From Oscillospiraceae bacterium (GTDB taxonomy: Bacteria > Bacillota > Clostridia > Oscillospirales > Ruminococcaceae), in contig CP107211.1 in NCBI GenBank assembly GCA_025757845.1, positions 1,922,001 to 1,986,000 on the forward strand: a stretch of 64,000 nucleotides of DNA, read 5' to 3'. The notes beneath the pieces were generated by a model. That model saw nothing but the letters and a program-made list of their open reading frames with translations. It was not told the DNA's origin and ran no database searches. The translations under genes and the position numbers were made by a program. Below, piece by piece: positions 51,311 to 59,722 of the stretch (the first letter of the stretch is position 1; each line of letters starts with the position of its first letter).

Positions 51311-52216
51311 ATGGTTCTGTTTTTTGTGATCCTCGCGCTGGTATTTGTTGTCCTTCTGGTGATCATCACCAACATCGTCATCGTGCCGCAGTCCAAGGTC
51401 TACGTCATCGAGCGGCTGGGCAGCTACTCCGACACCTGGTCTGCCGGCCTGCACGTCAAGATCCCGTTCATTGAGCGCATTGCCAAAAAGGTGAGCCTGA
51501 AAGAGCAGGTAGCCGACTTTCCCCCTCAGCCCGTCATCACCCGCGACAACGTGACCATGCAGATCGACACGGTGGTGTTCTTCCAGGTCATGGACGCAAA
51601 GCTGTACACCTACGGTGTCAACCAGCCCATTGCCGCCATCGAGAGCCTGTCCGCCACCACCCTGCGCAACATCATCGGTGAGATGGAACTGGACCACACC
51701 CTCACCAGCCGTGACGTCATCAACGGCAAGATCACGGCCATTCTGGACGAAGCCACCGACAAGTGGGGCATCAAGGTCAACCGCGTGGAAGTAAAGAACA
51801 TCATTCCCCCGCGTGAGATCCAGGAAGCCATGGAAAAGCAGATGAAGGCCGAGCGCGAAAAGCGCGCCGTCATCCTGAAAGCCGACGGTGAAAAGCAGGC
51901 CGCCATCACCGCTGCCGAGGGCGAAAAGGAAGCCGCCATCCTCCGCGCCGATGCCGTCAAGCAGCAGCGCATCCTGGAGGCCGAGGGCGAGGCACAGGCC
52001 ATCCTGGCCGTGCAGAAGGCCAATGCCGACGCCATCCGTCTGCTGAACGAGGCCATGCCCACCGACAAGGTGCTGGCCATCCGCAGCCTGGAGGCACTGG
52101 CCAAGGTGGCCAACGGCAAGGCCACCAAGATCATCATCCCCTCGGAACTGCAGAATCTGGGCGGCGTGGTGCCCAGCATCAAAGAGCTGATGACCGACCC
52201 CAAGGACGCCGAGTAA
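51311..52216 (+). CDS. SPFH/stomatin-family membrane scaffold protein (QmcA-like)
   Basis: A 301-residue protein: N-terminal membrane helix (about 3-25, FFVILALVFVVLLVIITNIV), SPFH/band-7 domain (VYVIERLGSYSDTWSAGLHV, then NRVEVKNIIPPREIQEAMEK) and a long Ala/Glu coiled coil (about 180-260, EGEKEAAILRADAVKQQRIL). It probably forms oligomeric membrane microdomain scaffolds with NfeD. SD AAAGGAG. Confidence 0.93.
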   Translation: MVLFFVILALVFVVLLVIITNIVIVPQSKVYVIERLGSYSDTWSAGLHVKIPFIERIAKKVSLKEQVADFPPQPVITRDNVTMQIDTVVFFQVMDAKLYTYGVNQPIAAIESLSATTLRNIIGEMELDHTLTSRDVINGKITAILDEATDKWGIKVNRVEVKNIIPPREIQEAMEKQMKAEREKRAVILKADGEKQAAITAAEGEKEAAILRADAVKQQRILEAEGEAQAILAVQKANADAIRLLNEAMPTDKVLAIRSLEALAKVANGKATKIIIPSELQNLGGVVPSIKELMTDPKDAE

Positions 52217-52226
52217 GCTGACCCCC

Positions 52227-52267
52227 AGAGCCGGGTGGACCGCCGTGTCTGCCCGGCTCTTTGTTTT
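52227..52267 (+). terminator. Terminator of NfeD-SPFH operon
   Basis: 9-bp stem AGAGCCGGG / CCCGGCTCT then TTGTTTTG. Confidence 0.8.
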
Positions 52268-52274
52268 GTGCATA

Positions 52275-52303
52275 TTGCATCTGCCCCTGACCTGTGATAC
52301 CAT
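52275..52303 (+). promoter_or_regulatory. Promoter of the YhcH gene
   Basis: TTGCAT (52275-52280), 17-bp spacer, TACCAT (52298-52303). Confidence 0.5.
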
Positions 52304-52340
52304 ACAGGTAACCGAAACTTATAGATGGAGGAGCTTTTCC

Positions 52341-52817
52341 ATGATCTACGATACCCTCAACAACCTGCCCAACTACCTGGGCGTCAGCGATAACCTGGAC
52401 ACCGTCATCGAGTACATCATGGCCCGGGATATCACCACCCTGCCCGCCGGGCGCACCCGCATCGACGGCGAAAAGGCCGTGGTCACTGTGAGCACCGTCA
52501 CCCCGCAGAGCTCCGACAAGGCCCTGTTCCAGCGCCACGATGCCCACATCGTGCTGGAGACCGACCTGGAGGGCAGCGAGCTGTTTGAGGTGAGCCTGGC
52601 CGAGCTGGCCCCCACCAAGCCCACCGACGAAGCCGCCGACACCACCGTGGGCACCGCCGGCACCAGCATCGCCGGGATGCTGTGCGAGGGCCGGTTTGCC
52701 CTGTATCTGGCCGGGGAGCCCTACAAATCCGGCCTGAAGGCCCAGGGCTGCGGCAAGCTGAAAAAAGCCGTGTTCAGCATTGAGCTGGACCCGGACGAGG
52801 ATGAGACGGAAGAATAA
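52341..52817 (+). CDS. YhcH/YjgK/YiaL (EbgC-like) family protein
   Basis: A 158-residue cupin-like protein of the DUF386 family. Motifs: MIYDTLNNLPNYLGVSDNLD at the start, RTRIDGEKAVVTVSTVTPQS, and FQRHDAHIVLETDLEGSELF, which holds the metal-site histidines. The C-terminal strands RFALYLAGEPYKSGLK fit too, though the usual PxxxHxP segment is absent. Relatives act on sugars (beta-galactosidase subunit, sialic-acid anomerase); substrate unknown. SD GGAGGAG. Confidence 0.85.
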   Translation: MIYDTLNNLPNYLGVSDNLDTVIEYIMARDITTLPAGRTRIDGEKAVVTVSTVTPQSSDKALFQRHDAHIVLETDLEGSELFEVSLAELAPTKPTDEAADTTVGTAGTSIAGMLCEGRFALYLAGEPYKSGLKAQGCGKLKKAVFSIELDPDEDETEE

Positions 52818-52836
52818 CCGAAAGGAGACCTTCTGC

Positions 52837-53076
52837 ATGGGATTTTTTGCTGTACTGGCTGCAAGCCTGTTTGCCGTGTTTCTTTTTACTGTGTTCGGCG
52901 GCTATTCGCTGCTGCTCTGGTGTCAGCAGTCCCTGTGGATGATCGTTCCTCCCGCGGTGGTGCTGGCTGTTCTGGTCTGGGCATTCCTGAAAATGGATGA
53001 CAAGATCACCGCCTTGCAAAAGCGGGTGGATGAACTGGAAGCCGCGCAGAAAACCGCCGAAAAGTCCGAGAAATAA
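52837..53076 (+). CDS. Small membrane protein with C-terminal coiled coil
   Basis: A 79-residue protein: two hydrophobic segments (about 3-27 LAASLFAVFLFTVFGGYSLL; 33-51 MIVPPAVVLAVLVWAFLKM) and a charged heptad-like tail (KITALQKRVDELEAAQKTAE). SD AAAGGAG 9 nt upstream. It is 19 nt after the YhcH gene, so co-transcribed. Family not recognised. Confidence 0.75.
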   Translation: MGFFAVLAASLFAVFLFTVFGGYSLLLWCQQSLWMIVPPAVVLAVLVWAFLKMDDKITALQKRVDELEAAQKTAEKSEK

Positions 53077-53081
53077 ATACA

Positions 53082-53130
53082 GCGCCGCCCTTACCGGAAA
53101 ATCTTCTCCGGTAAGGGCGGCGCATTTTTT
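53082..53130. terminator. Terminator after the small membrane protein
   Basis: 16-bp stem GCGCCGCCCTTACCGG / CCGGTAAGGGCGGCGC, then ATTTTTT. It also lies just after the convergent 53136 gene. Confidence 0.85.
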
Positions 53131-53135
53131 ATGCC

Positions 53136-53294
53136 TTACTTTTTATCCGGTGGGTCATCCAGCCCTTCAAACATCACCATGCCCAAGTTTGCAAGGCTTG
53201 CTCCCAGCGCAAAACCGACTGTTCCCAGCGACACACTGAACAAAGCGCCCATAGCAACACCGAACAGGATGCCCGCGATTTGACTTTTCTTCAT
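53136..53294 (-). CDS. Small membrane protein of the ABC operon, 52 residues
   Basis: Sequence begins MKKSQIAGILFGVAMGALFS and ends EGLDDPPDKK: two short Gly-rich hydrophobic stretches and a charged tail. The ATG is 1 nt past the permease stop, so it is probably translationally coupled. It may be an accessory subunit; no family recognised. Confidence 0.65.
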   Translation of the reverse strand: MKKSQIAGILFGVAMGALFSVSLGTVGFALGASLANLGMVMFEGLDDPPDKK

Positions 53295-53295
53295 T

Positions 53296-53937
53296 TTACT
53301 GCTCTGCCTTTCCGTACCATGCAACGGACAGCCGCCAGGAGGCAGCGTACAGCACCAGCACCGCTGCCAGCACGACCACCAGCAACAACAGCGAGCCATG
53401 GGCAGGCAGGATGCTGTTCAGCAGGATTTCATCGGAGGACACCGCAATGCCCATCAAGCTGGCCAGCACGCCGATGCAAAGATAATACACATACCTTGCC
53501 TTCTCGTAGCCAAAGCGGTAGGTCAGAGGCAGCAGGATCATGTTGCCCAGCAGGGTCAGCATGGCCACCTGCAGCAGGGTCGCCACGGTGATCTGCACGG
53601 TCACCGTGCCCCAGAGCAGCTGTGCTGCTGCCAGCGCTGCCATGCTCAGCAGCTCCGACAGTGCCATAGCACCCAAGCCGATCAGGTATTTGCTGCCCAC
53701 CAGCTGCTCTTTTGTCACCGGCAGGGCGGCACTGTAAGCACTGAACCGGCTGTTCTGGTCGTAGGCCAGCAATGTCATGGGGAATATCCCCAGCAAAAAC
53801 CCACCGTACAGCATAAAGAAATTAGAGCCTTCCTTCATGCCAAACACTCCCACCAGCATCATGACCACCGCTGCCAGAATGAGCATTCTGGTATAGTACC
53901 ACATCTGATAGACATCCTTTAACAGCAGACCCTTCAT
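53296..53937 (-). CDS. ABC-2 type transporter permease
   Basis: A 213-residue membrane subunit with about six helices, starting MKGLLLKDVYQMWYYTRMLI, the standard opening of ABC-2 permeases of the YtrC/bacitracin-like group. A conserved TLLAYDQNSRFSAYSAALPV loop follows. The 5' end overlaps the ATPase gene by 4 nt. Likely exports a small molecule or peptide, or gives drug tolerance. Confidence 0.88.
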   Translation of the reverse strand: MKGLLLKDVYQMWYYTRMLILAAVVMMLVGVFGMKEGSNFFMLYGGFLLGIFPMTLLAYDQNSRFSAYSAALPVTKEQLVGSKYLIGLGAMALSELLSMAALAAAQLLWGTVTVQITVATLLQVAMLTLLGNMILLPLTYRFGYEKARYVYYLCIGVLASLMGIAVSSDEILLNSILPAHGSLLLLVVVLAAVLVLYAASWRLSVAWYGKAEQ

Positions 53938-54779
53938 TGCACATCCTCCCCTTTCACCATCAACACAAACAGTTCCTCAATGCTTACCGGGGCAAGCTCT
54001 GCTCCGGCGGGCATTGCGTCCCGGCGCACAAGCGCCTCTGCCCCGTAGGGGGTGACCCGCTTGCCGTACACCCGTACATCCAGTGCCGCCAGCTGCGCCG
54101 CCGTGCCGTGCCACAAGGCGTATTCCTCTCGCAGGGCGTCCTTTTCCTCACAGAGCAGCAGCCTGCCCTTGTGCAGGAAGGCGATGGTATCGCACAGCTT
54201 TTCCAGGTCGCTGACAATGTGGGAGGAAATGAGGATGGAGTGCTCCTCGTCCCGGGCAAAATCCAGCAGGATATCCACCACTTCATCCCGCACCACCGGG
54301 TCCAGCCCATTGGTGGCTTCATCCAGCAGCAGCAGCTTTGCGTGGTGGGAAAGCGCCACCGCAATGCACAGCTTCCTCTGCATTCCAGCGGAGTAATCCT
54401 TATACTTTTTGTCCGGCGGCAGGTCAAATTTCCGGCAAAACGCCGTGTAGTCACCAGCGTCCCAGTTGCGGTAGATGCCCGCCATCACCTTGCCCACCTC
54501 CACAGCGTTCAGGCACAGGGGAATGCCATCGCTGCCCAGCACCACGCCGATCTCCTCCTTGCTGCGGACAGAAGCGGTGCGGCTGTCCCTGCCAAGAATC
54601 GTCACCGTACCGCCGTCCCGCTGCACCATGTCTAAGATCAGCCGGATGGTGGTGCTTTTGCCCGCGCCGTTCTCGCCGATCAGCCCACAGATGGTGCCGC
54701 CGGGCAGGGTCAGGTCCAGCGGTCCAAGGGTAAAGTCCTTATAGTGTTTTGTAAGCCCCTGCAATTCCAGTGCGTTCAT
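53934..54779 (-). CDS. ABC transporter ATP-binding protein
   Basis: A 281-residue ATPase: Walker A LIGENGAGKSTTIRLILDMV, signature YSAGMQRKLCIAVALS (variant SAGMQ for SGGQ), Walker B KLLLLDEATNGLDP and the switch SILISSHIVSDLEKL. Start at 54779 follows GGGAGGG. Couples to the ABC-2 permease and is under the GntR regulator. Confidence 0.93.
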   Translation of the reverse strand: MNALELQGLTKHYKDFTLGPLDLTLPGGTICGLIGENGAGKSTTIRLILDMVQRDGGTVTILGRDSRTASVRSKEEIGVVLGSDGIPLCLNAVEVGKVMAGIYRNWDAGDYTAFCRKFDLPPDKKYKDYSAGMQRKLCIAVALSHHAKLLLLDEATNGLDPVVRDEVVDILLDFARDEEHSILISSHIVSDLEKLCDTIAFLHKGRLLLCEEKDALREEYALWHGTAAQLAALDVRVYGKRVTPYGAEALVRRDAMPAGAELAPVSIEELFVLMVKGEDVQ

Positions 54780-54781
54780 AT

Positions 54782-55153
54782 TCAGCCCTCCCATAGCAGT
54801 TCCAGCATCTCCCGCAGCTCTTCCCTGCTCAGCCCGCAGGATGCGGACAGGCGGACGGCCTCGGTGAGATGCGCTTCGATCTTTTTCAGGTTCTCTTCCC
54901 GCAGCAGCTCGGTGTTCTTCGGGGCCACAAAAAAGCCCTTGGCCGGTACTGCGTAGAGAAAGCCCTCTTTTTCCAGTTCGTCGTAGGCGCGCTTGGTGGT
55001 GATCACGCTGATGCGCAAGTCCCGCGCAAGCCCCCGGATGGAGGGCATGGCCTCATCCGGCTGCAGTGCGCCCTGTATGATCTGATCCTTGATCTGGGTG
55101 TAGATCTGGTCATAGATGGGCGCGCCGCTCTTGTTGTCAATAAACAGATCCAT
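54782..55153 (-). CDS. GntR/YtrA-family transcriptional regulator
   Basis: A 123-residue regulator. The winged helix-turn-helix begins GAPIYDQIYTQIKDQIIQGA, followed by MPSIRGLARDLRISVITTKR and AYDELEKEGFLYAVPAKGFF. A short helical C-terminus (80-120) replaces a ligand domain, as in YtrA. Two bp separate its stop from the ATPase ATG. It most likely represses its own operon via the palindrome at 55174. Confidence 0.92.
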   Translation of the reverse strand: MDLFIDNKSGAPIYDQIYTQIKDQIIQGALQPDEAMPSIRGLARDLRISVITTKRAYDELEKEGFLYAVPAKGFFVAPKNTELLREENLKKIEAHLTEAVRLSASCGLSREELREMLELLWEG

Positions 55154-55173
55154 CGGCAGTTCCTCCCGTTCAT

Positions 55174-55214
55174 CTGTACATGTACAGTATATACAGTAGA
55201 TACATAGTTGTCAA
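55174..55214 (-). promoter_or_regulatory. GntR-ABC promoter with palindromic operator
   Basis: Minus strand: TTGACA (55214-55209), 17-bp spacer, TATACT (55191-55186). A perfect 14-bp palindrome CTGTACATGTACAG (55187-55174) sits at the start point. Confidence 0.8.
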
Positions 55215-55238
55215 GGGGTACGAGAAAAGTTGGGCAAA

Positions 55239-55278
55239 CAAAAAAGCTCCGCTGCACAGTTTGTGCAACAGAGCTTTT
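55239..55278 (-). terminator. Terminator of dapF-dapL
   Basis: Minus strand: AAAAGCTC...GAGCTTTT with inner TGCACA pairing, followed by TTTTTTGTTTG. It lies 150 nt past the dapL stop, after the repeat pair. Confidence 0.65.
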
Positions 55279-55281
55279 GAG

Positions 55282-55334
55282 AACTCCTTCCGTCACGGCT
55301 TACGCCGTGCCACCTCCCTCATAGAGGGAGGCTT
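55282..55334 (-). repeat. Dispersed G-A-rich hairpin repeat, copy C
   Basis: Minus strand: AAGCCTCCCTCTATGAGGGA hairpin 1, then GGCACGGC-GTAA-GCCGTGAC hairpin 2 and GGAAGGAGTT. Head-to-head with copy B. Confidence 0.65.
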
Positions 55335-55369
55335 TTTTTCGCAGCGGGCAGCTTTCCGGGCCGCACCTG

Positions 55370-55423
55370 AAGGCTCCCTCTCAGAGGGAGCTGGCATCGC
55401 GCAGCGATGACTGAGGGAGTTTT
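55370..55423 (+). repeat. Dispersed G-A-rich hairpin repeat, copy B
   Basis: AGGCTCCCTCTCAGAGGGAG hairpin 1, CTGGCATCG-CGCAG-CGATGACT hairpin 2, closing GAGGGAGTTTT. It abuts the dapL stop. Confidence 0.7.
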
Positions 55424-55428
55424 CCTTT

Positions 55429-56616
55429 TTACAGTGCCTTGATGGCGTCCTTGATGCGCTGGGCAGCCAGCTTGGTCTTTTCGGCGTCGCCGAACGCGGT
55501 CAGGCGGAAGTAGCCCTCGCCGCACTCACCGAAGCCCACGCCCGGGGTGCCGACCACGCCGCAGTTCTCCAGCAGCCAGTCGAAGAACTCCCAGCTCTTC
55601 ATGTTGCCAGGGCAGCGCAGCCAGATGTAGGGGCTGTTCTTGCCGCCGCAGTACCACACGCCGCACTCGTCCAGTGCGTCGGCGATGACCTTGGCGTTGC
55701 GGCGGTAGTAGTCCAGGTTGGACTGGATCTCTGCCATGCCGCTTTCGGTGAACACGGCAGCGGCTGCGCGCTGCACAACGTAGGGCACACCGTTGAACTT
55801 GGTGGTCTGGCGGCGGAGCCACAGCTTGTTGATGTTCATGCCCTCGCGCTCCAGCTCATGGGGCACCACGGTGTAGCCGCAGCGGGTGCCGGTGAAGCCT
55901 GCGATCTTGGAGAAAGAGCAGATCTCAATGGCGCACTCGCGGGCACCCTCGATCTCGAAGATGCTGCGGGCCAGGTCCCCGTCCGAGATGAAGCACTCGT
56001 AAGCGGCATCGTACAGGATCACGGCGTCGTTCTTGCGGGCGTAGTCCACCCAGACCTTCAGCTGGTCGCGGGTGTAGGCGGCACCGGTGGGGTTGTTGGG
56101 GCTGCAGATATAGATGATGTCTGCCTTCACATTCTCGTCCGGCATCCCCAGGAAACCGTTTTCCTGACTGGTACGGCTGTAGATGATCTTGCGGCCGTCG
56201 GTGACGTTGTCATCCACATAGGTGGGGTACACAGGGTCCGGCACCAGCACGGTGTTGTCCACATCGAACAGGCCCAGCACGTTGGCCAGGTCGCTCTTGG
56301 CACCGTCGGAGATGAAGATCTCATCCTCAGCGATCTTGGTGCCGCGGCCGGCGTAGTAGCCCTGGATGGCCTGCTTCAGGAAGGGGTAACCCTGCTCCGG
56401 GCCATAGCCGTGGAAGCCTTCCTTGGTGCCCATCTCATCGGCAGCGTCATGCATGGCCTTGACCACGCACTTGGCCAGCGGCTGGGTCACATCGCCGATG
56501 CCCAGACGGATGATTTCCTTTTCCGGGTGGGCCTGCTGGTAGGCTGCCACCTTGTGGGCAATGTCCACAAACAGGTAGCTGGCCTTCAGCTCGTTGTAGT
56601 GCTTGTTCATTTTCAT
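55429..56616 (-). CDS. dapL: LL-diaminopimelate aminotransferase
   Basis: A 395-residue PLP enzyme that makes LL-diaminopimelate directly from tetrahydrodipicolinate, feeding lysine and peptidoglycan. Evidence: EIIRLGIGDVTQPLAKCVVK near the start, the DapL-typical GYGPEQGYPFL, the PNNPTGAAYT motif and PLP-lysine in EICSFSKIAGFTGTRCGYTV. The start at 56616 follows GGGAAAG. It is 22 nt after dapF; together they catalyse two consecutive steps. Confidence 0.95.
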   Translation of the reverse strand: MKMNKHYNELKASYLFVDIAHKVAAYQQAHPEKEIIRLGIGDVTQPLAKCVVKAMHDAADEMGTKEGFHGYGPEQGYPFLKQAIQGYYAGRGTKIAEDEIFISDGAKSDLANVLGLFDVDNTVLVPDPVYPTYVDDNVTDGRKIIYSRTSQENGFLGMPDENVKADIIYICSPNNPTGAAYTRDQLKVWVDYARKNDAVILYDAAYECFISDGDLARSIFEIEGARECAIEICSFSKIAGFTGTRCGYTVVPHELEREGMNINKLWLRRQTTKFNGVPYVVQRAAAAVFTESGMAEIQSNLDYYRRNAKVIADALDECGVWYCGGKNSPYIWLRCPGNMKSWEFFDWLLENCGVVGTPGVGFGECGEGYFRLTAFGDAEKTKLAAQRIKDAIKAL

Positions 56617-56638
56617 AATGCTTTCCCTCGATTCTATC

Positions 56639-57478
56639 TTATACGTTCGTCGTACCCTCACACACGGTCTCGGCCGCGCCGGTCATGCGCAGTTCGTTAC
56701 CCGGCAGCACCCGGATGGTCAGCTCGCCGCCGCGCAGCTGAACATGCACATCCTCACCGGCGGGGCAGATGCCCAGCTCGGTCATGGCTGCCACCGTGGC
56801 GCAGGTGCCGGTGCCGCAGGCCCAGGTCTCGCCGCTGCCGCGCTCCCACACCCGCATCTTCAGGTGGGTGGCATCCACCACCTGCACGAACTCGGTGTTG
56901 ATGCGCTCCGGGAAGTTGGCATGATGCTCAAAGGCCGGGCCGATCTCCTCCAGCCTCAGGGCATCCACATCCGGCACAACGGTCACACAGTGGGGGTTGC
57001 CCACATTGATGCAGGTGACCCGCCAGAGGTTATCGTCCACTTCCAGTGGGACATCCACCAGAGGTGCACCTCCCATGTTCACAGCGGGCAGGTCGGCGGG
57101 CAGAGTGCTGTAGGCCCCCATCTCCACCTGCCACAGTCCCTCGCCCCTGCGGGTGATGGTCTTGAGGCCGCTGAGGGTATCAATGGCCAGTTGCTCCTTC
57201 TGCACACCGTGGGTGTACAGCCACTCGGCCACGCAGCGGATGCCGTTGCCGCACATCCTGCCCTCGCTGCCGTCGGCGTTGAAGATGCGCATCATGGCAT
57301 CCGCCCCGGCGGTGCGCGGTGCGCAGATGCAGATGATGCCGTCTGCCCCGATGGAAAAATGCCGCCGGGACAGCTTTTCCGAAAGGGCCGCGATGTTCTC
57401 CGGCACACCGGCTGTGCGGCAGTCCAGATAGATATAATCGTTGGCGCAGCCCTGCATTTTGGTAAATGAAAGCTCCAT
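56639..57478 (-). CDS. dapF: Diaminopimelate epimerase
   Basis: A 279-residue PLP-independent racemase converting LL- to meso-diaminopimelate. The two catalytic cysteines lie in GRMCGNGIRCVAEW and WACGTGTCATVAAM. FTKMQGCANDYIYLDCR opens the protein. The start at 57478 follows AAAGGAG. Confidence 0.96.
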   Translation of the reverse strand: MELSFTKMQGCANDYIYLDCRTAGVPENIAALSEKLSRRHFSIGADGIICICAPRTAGADAMMRIFNADGSEGRMCGNGIRCVAEWLYTHGVQKEQLAIDTLSGLKTITRRGEGLWQVEMGAYSTLPADLPAVNMGGAPLVDVPLEVDDNLWRVTCINVGNPHCVTVVPDVDALRLEEIGPAFEHHANFPERINTEFVQVVDATHLKMRVWERGSGETWACGTGTCATVAAMTELGICPAGEDVHVQLRGGELTIRVLPGNELRMTGAAETVCEGTTNV

Positions 57479-57534
57479 GCTCAAAACTCCTTTCAAGGGG
57501 CTGGCAGTCAGTCCCCGAAAACTGTTCTCTTATA

Positions 57535-57563
57535 ATGATAAGAACCCGGGGCGCATCTGTCAA
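57535..57563 (-). promoter_or_regulatory. dapF-dapL promoter
   Basis: Minus strand: TTGACA (57563-57558), 17-bp spacer, TATCAT (57540-57535). Confidence 0.75.
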
Positions 57564-57572
57564 GCAGAAAAG

Positions 57573-57616
57573 CCGGTTTCGGGGCAATTTTTCGCAAAGA
57601 GTTGTCCCCGAACCGG
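57573..57616. promoter_or_regulatory. Long inverted repeat between divergent dapF and acpP promoters
   Basis: CCGGTTTCGGGGCAA (57573-57587) and TTGTCCCCGAACCGG (57602-57616) are reverse complements apart from one extra base in each arm. The repeat sits between the two -35 elements, so one bound protein could affect both genes. Confidence 0.5.
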
Positions 57617-57626
57617 AAAACAGGGC

Positions 57627-57655
57627 TTGACAATATGCATGGCATGGGATATAAA
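57627..57655 (+). promoter_or_regulatory. acpP promoter
   Basis: TTGACA (57627-57632), 17-bp spacer, TATAAA (57650-57655). Confidence 0.75.
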
Positions 57656-57755
57656 AAAAGAGAGCGCTTTTGTACAGCGGGCCGTGCCGCGCGGCACCGC
57701 AGAGAGACCCCGCTGTGCGCATATGCAAAACAACTGCAAAAAGGAGACCACAAGA

Positions 57756-57995
57756 ATGGATACTTTTGAAAAAATCCGCGCATTGCTGGCGGAGCAGCTG
57801 GACATTGACCCGGAAAAGATCACCCCGGACAGCGACATCATGAGCGATTTTGAGGCCGACAGCCTGGACATCGTGGACATGGTGATGACGCTGGAGGACG
57901 AGTTTGGCATCGAGGTGCCGGACGACGCCATTGAGTCTCTGCGTACCGTGGGCGATGTGGTAAAGTTTGTGGACAGCCACACGCAGAACAACTGA
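57756..57995 (+). CDS. acpP: Acyl carrier protein
   Basis: A 79-residue acidic four-helix carrier for fatty-acid synthesis. The phosphopantetheine serine is in FEADSLDIVDMVMTLEDEF; DTFEKIRALLAEQLDIDPEK starts the protein. SD AAAAGGAG lies 9 nt before ATG. Monocistronic with its own promoter and terminator, separate from the usual fab cluster. Confidence 0.95.
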   Translation: MDTFEKIRALLAEQLDIDPEKITPDSDIMSDFEADSLDIVDMVMTLEDEFGIEVPDDAIESLRTVGDVVKFVDSHTQNN

Positions 57996-58004
57996 TTTTG
58001 GTAA

Positions 58005-58063
58005 AAAGCCCCGCCCCTTGCAGCGCGGCACCCGGCTGCTGCTGCAGACGGGGCTTTATTTTG
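58005..58063 (+). terminator. Terminator of acpP
   Basis: Outer stem AAAGCCCCG / CGGGGCTTT with an inner GCAGC/GCTGC stem, then ATTTTGG. It precedes proS by 54 nt. Confidence 0.75.
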
Positions 58064-58116
58064 GTTCGTGCGGAACGCGCAGCGTTTGGCGCACGGCCTT
58101 GGGAGGATAAAACAAA

Positions 58117-59556
58117 ATGGCAAAAGACAACAAGAAGCTCGTGCAGGCGATCACCAGCCAGGAAGAAAACTTTGCACAGTGGTACACCGACATCTGCGTG
58201 AAGGCAGAACTGGTGGAGTACTCCAGCGTGAAGGGTTTCATCATCCTGCGCCCCTACGGCCAGGCCATCTGGGAGCTGATCCAGAAGGATCTGGACGCCC
58301 GGTTCAAGGCCACCGGCCATGAAAACGTGGCCATGCCTGTGCTGATGCCGGAAAGCCTGCTGAAGAAAGAGGGCGAACTGGTCAATGGCTTCGCGCCGGA
58401 GGTGGCGTGGGTCACGATGGGCGGTTCCGAAAAGCTGGAAGAGCGTCTGGCAGTCCGCCCCACCAGCGAGACCCTGTTCTGCGATCACTGGTCCCGTGTG
58501 CTGCACAGCTACCGCGAGCTTCCCATGAAGTACAACCAGTGGTGCAGCGTCATCCGCTGGGAAAAGACCACCCGCCCCTTCCTGCGCAGCCGTGAGTTCT
58601 GGTGGCAGGAAGGCCACACCATCCACGAGACCGCCGCCGAGGCGGAGGCTGAGACCCAGCAGCAGCTGAACTGCTACGCCGATGTGTGCGAGCAGGATCT
58701 GGCCATCCCCGTGGTGAAGGGCCGCAAGACCGACAAGGAAAAATTTGCCGGTGCTGAGGCCACCTACACCATCGAGGCCATGATGAAGGACGGCAAGGCC
58801 CTGCAGAGCGGCACCAGCCACTACTTCGGCGACAAGTTCAGCAAGGCTTATGACGTGACCTTCACCGGCCGCGACAACCAGCTGCATCACCCCTACCAGA
58901 CCAGCTGGGGCGTTTCCACCCGTCTGGTGGGTGCCATCATCATGACCCACGGCGACGACGACGGCCTGATCCTGCCCCCGGCCATCGCCCCCATCCAGGT
59001 GGTTGTGGTGCCCATCGCCGCCCACAAGCCCGGCGTCTCCGAGAAGGCTGCCGAGCTGGCCGAGAAGATCAGCAAGTACGCCCGCGTGAAGCTGGATGAC
59101 AGCGACAACGCCCCCGGCTGGAAGTTCTCCCAGTGGGAGATGAAGGGCGTGCCTCTGCGCCTGGAGATCGGCCCCAAGGATCTGGAGAAGAACCAGTGCG
59201 TGCTGGTGCGCCGCGACACCCGCGAGAAGGTGTTCGTGAGCCTGGACGAGCTGGAGACCGCCATTCCCGCCCAGCTGGAGGCCCTGCGCAAGGACCTGTA
59301 CCAGCGTGCCCTCGAGAACCGCGAGAAGCGCACCTGGGCTGCCACCACCATGGATGAGGTCAAGGAGCTGGCCAAGGCCAACACCGGCTACATCAAGACC
59401 ATGTGGTGCGGTGACCTGGACTGCGAGCTGAAGATGAAGGAAGAAGCTGGCCTGTCCAGCCGCTGCATGCCCTTCGAGCAGGAGCACCTGAGCGACGTGT
59501 GCCCCTGCTGCGGCAAGCCCGCCAAGACCATGGTCTACTGGGGCATCGCCTACTAA
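58117..59556 (+). CDS. proS: Prolyl-tRNA synthetase, short (archaeal/eukaryotic-type) form
   Basis: A 479-residue class II synthetase. Motif 2 region [20 protein letters not shown] and [15 protein letters not shown] are typical; [11 protein letters not shown] precedes, and motif 3 lies in [20 protein letters not shown]. It lacks the large editing insertion of the E. coli type and has the C-terminal zinc-like domain ([32 protein letters not shown]), both marks of the ProS3 form. SD GGGAGG. Strong C/G third-position bias. No T-box leader is visible. Confidence 0.96.
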   Translation: MAKDNKKLVQAITSQEENFAQWYTDICVKAELVEYSSVKGFIILRPYGQAIWELIQKDLDARFKATGHENVAMPVLMPESLLKKEGELVNGFAPEVAWVTMGGSEKLEERLAVRPTSETLFCDHWSRVLHSYRELPMKYNQWCSVIRWEKTTRPFLRSREFWWQEGHTIHETAAEAEAETQQQLNCYADVCEQDLAIPVVKGRKTDKEKFAGAEATYTIEAMMKDGKALQSGTSHYFGDKFSKAYDVTFTGRDNQLHHPYQTSWGVSTRLVGAIIMTHGDDDGLILPPAIAPIQVVVVPIAAHKPGVSEKAAELAEKISKYARVKLDDSDNAPGWKFSQWEMKGVPLRLEIGPKDLEKNQCVLVRRDTREKVFVSLDELETAIPAQLEALRKDLYQRALENREKRTWAATTMDEVKELAKANTGYIKTMWCGDLDCELKMKEEAGLSSRCMPFEQEHLSDVCPCCGKPAKTMVYWGIAY

Positions 59557-59576
59557 AAACAGGTTGTTTTAACCGC

Positions 59577-59613
59577 AAAAATCCCGGAGTGCTGATGCGC
59601 TCCGGGATTTTTC
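59577..59613 (+). terminator. Terminator of proS
   Basis: Stem AAAAATCCCGGAG / CTCCGGGATTTTT followed by CTTG. Confidence 0.9.
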
Positions 59614-59642
59614 TTGTATTCTGTCAAATTTTATGATATTAT
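59614..59642 (+). promoter_or_regulatory. Promoter of the small toxin-like ORF
   Basis: TTGTAT (59614-59619), 17-bp spacer, extended -10 TGA-TATTAT (59637-59642). Transcription start expected near 59649. Confidence 0.6.
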
Positions 59643-59722
59643 GTGTATGTCGCTTTTTAGCGGCAAGGCACTGCATACAACGGCAGGCGGTTCGGCCCCA
59701 CTTCCGGAAGGAGGTGAGACTC

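Noticed and set aside
57996..58116. T-box riboswitch before proS
   Set aside because: Only 120 nt, no specifier loop or AGGGTGG-type T-box sequence; the hairpin is explained as the acpP terminator.
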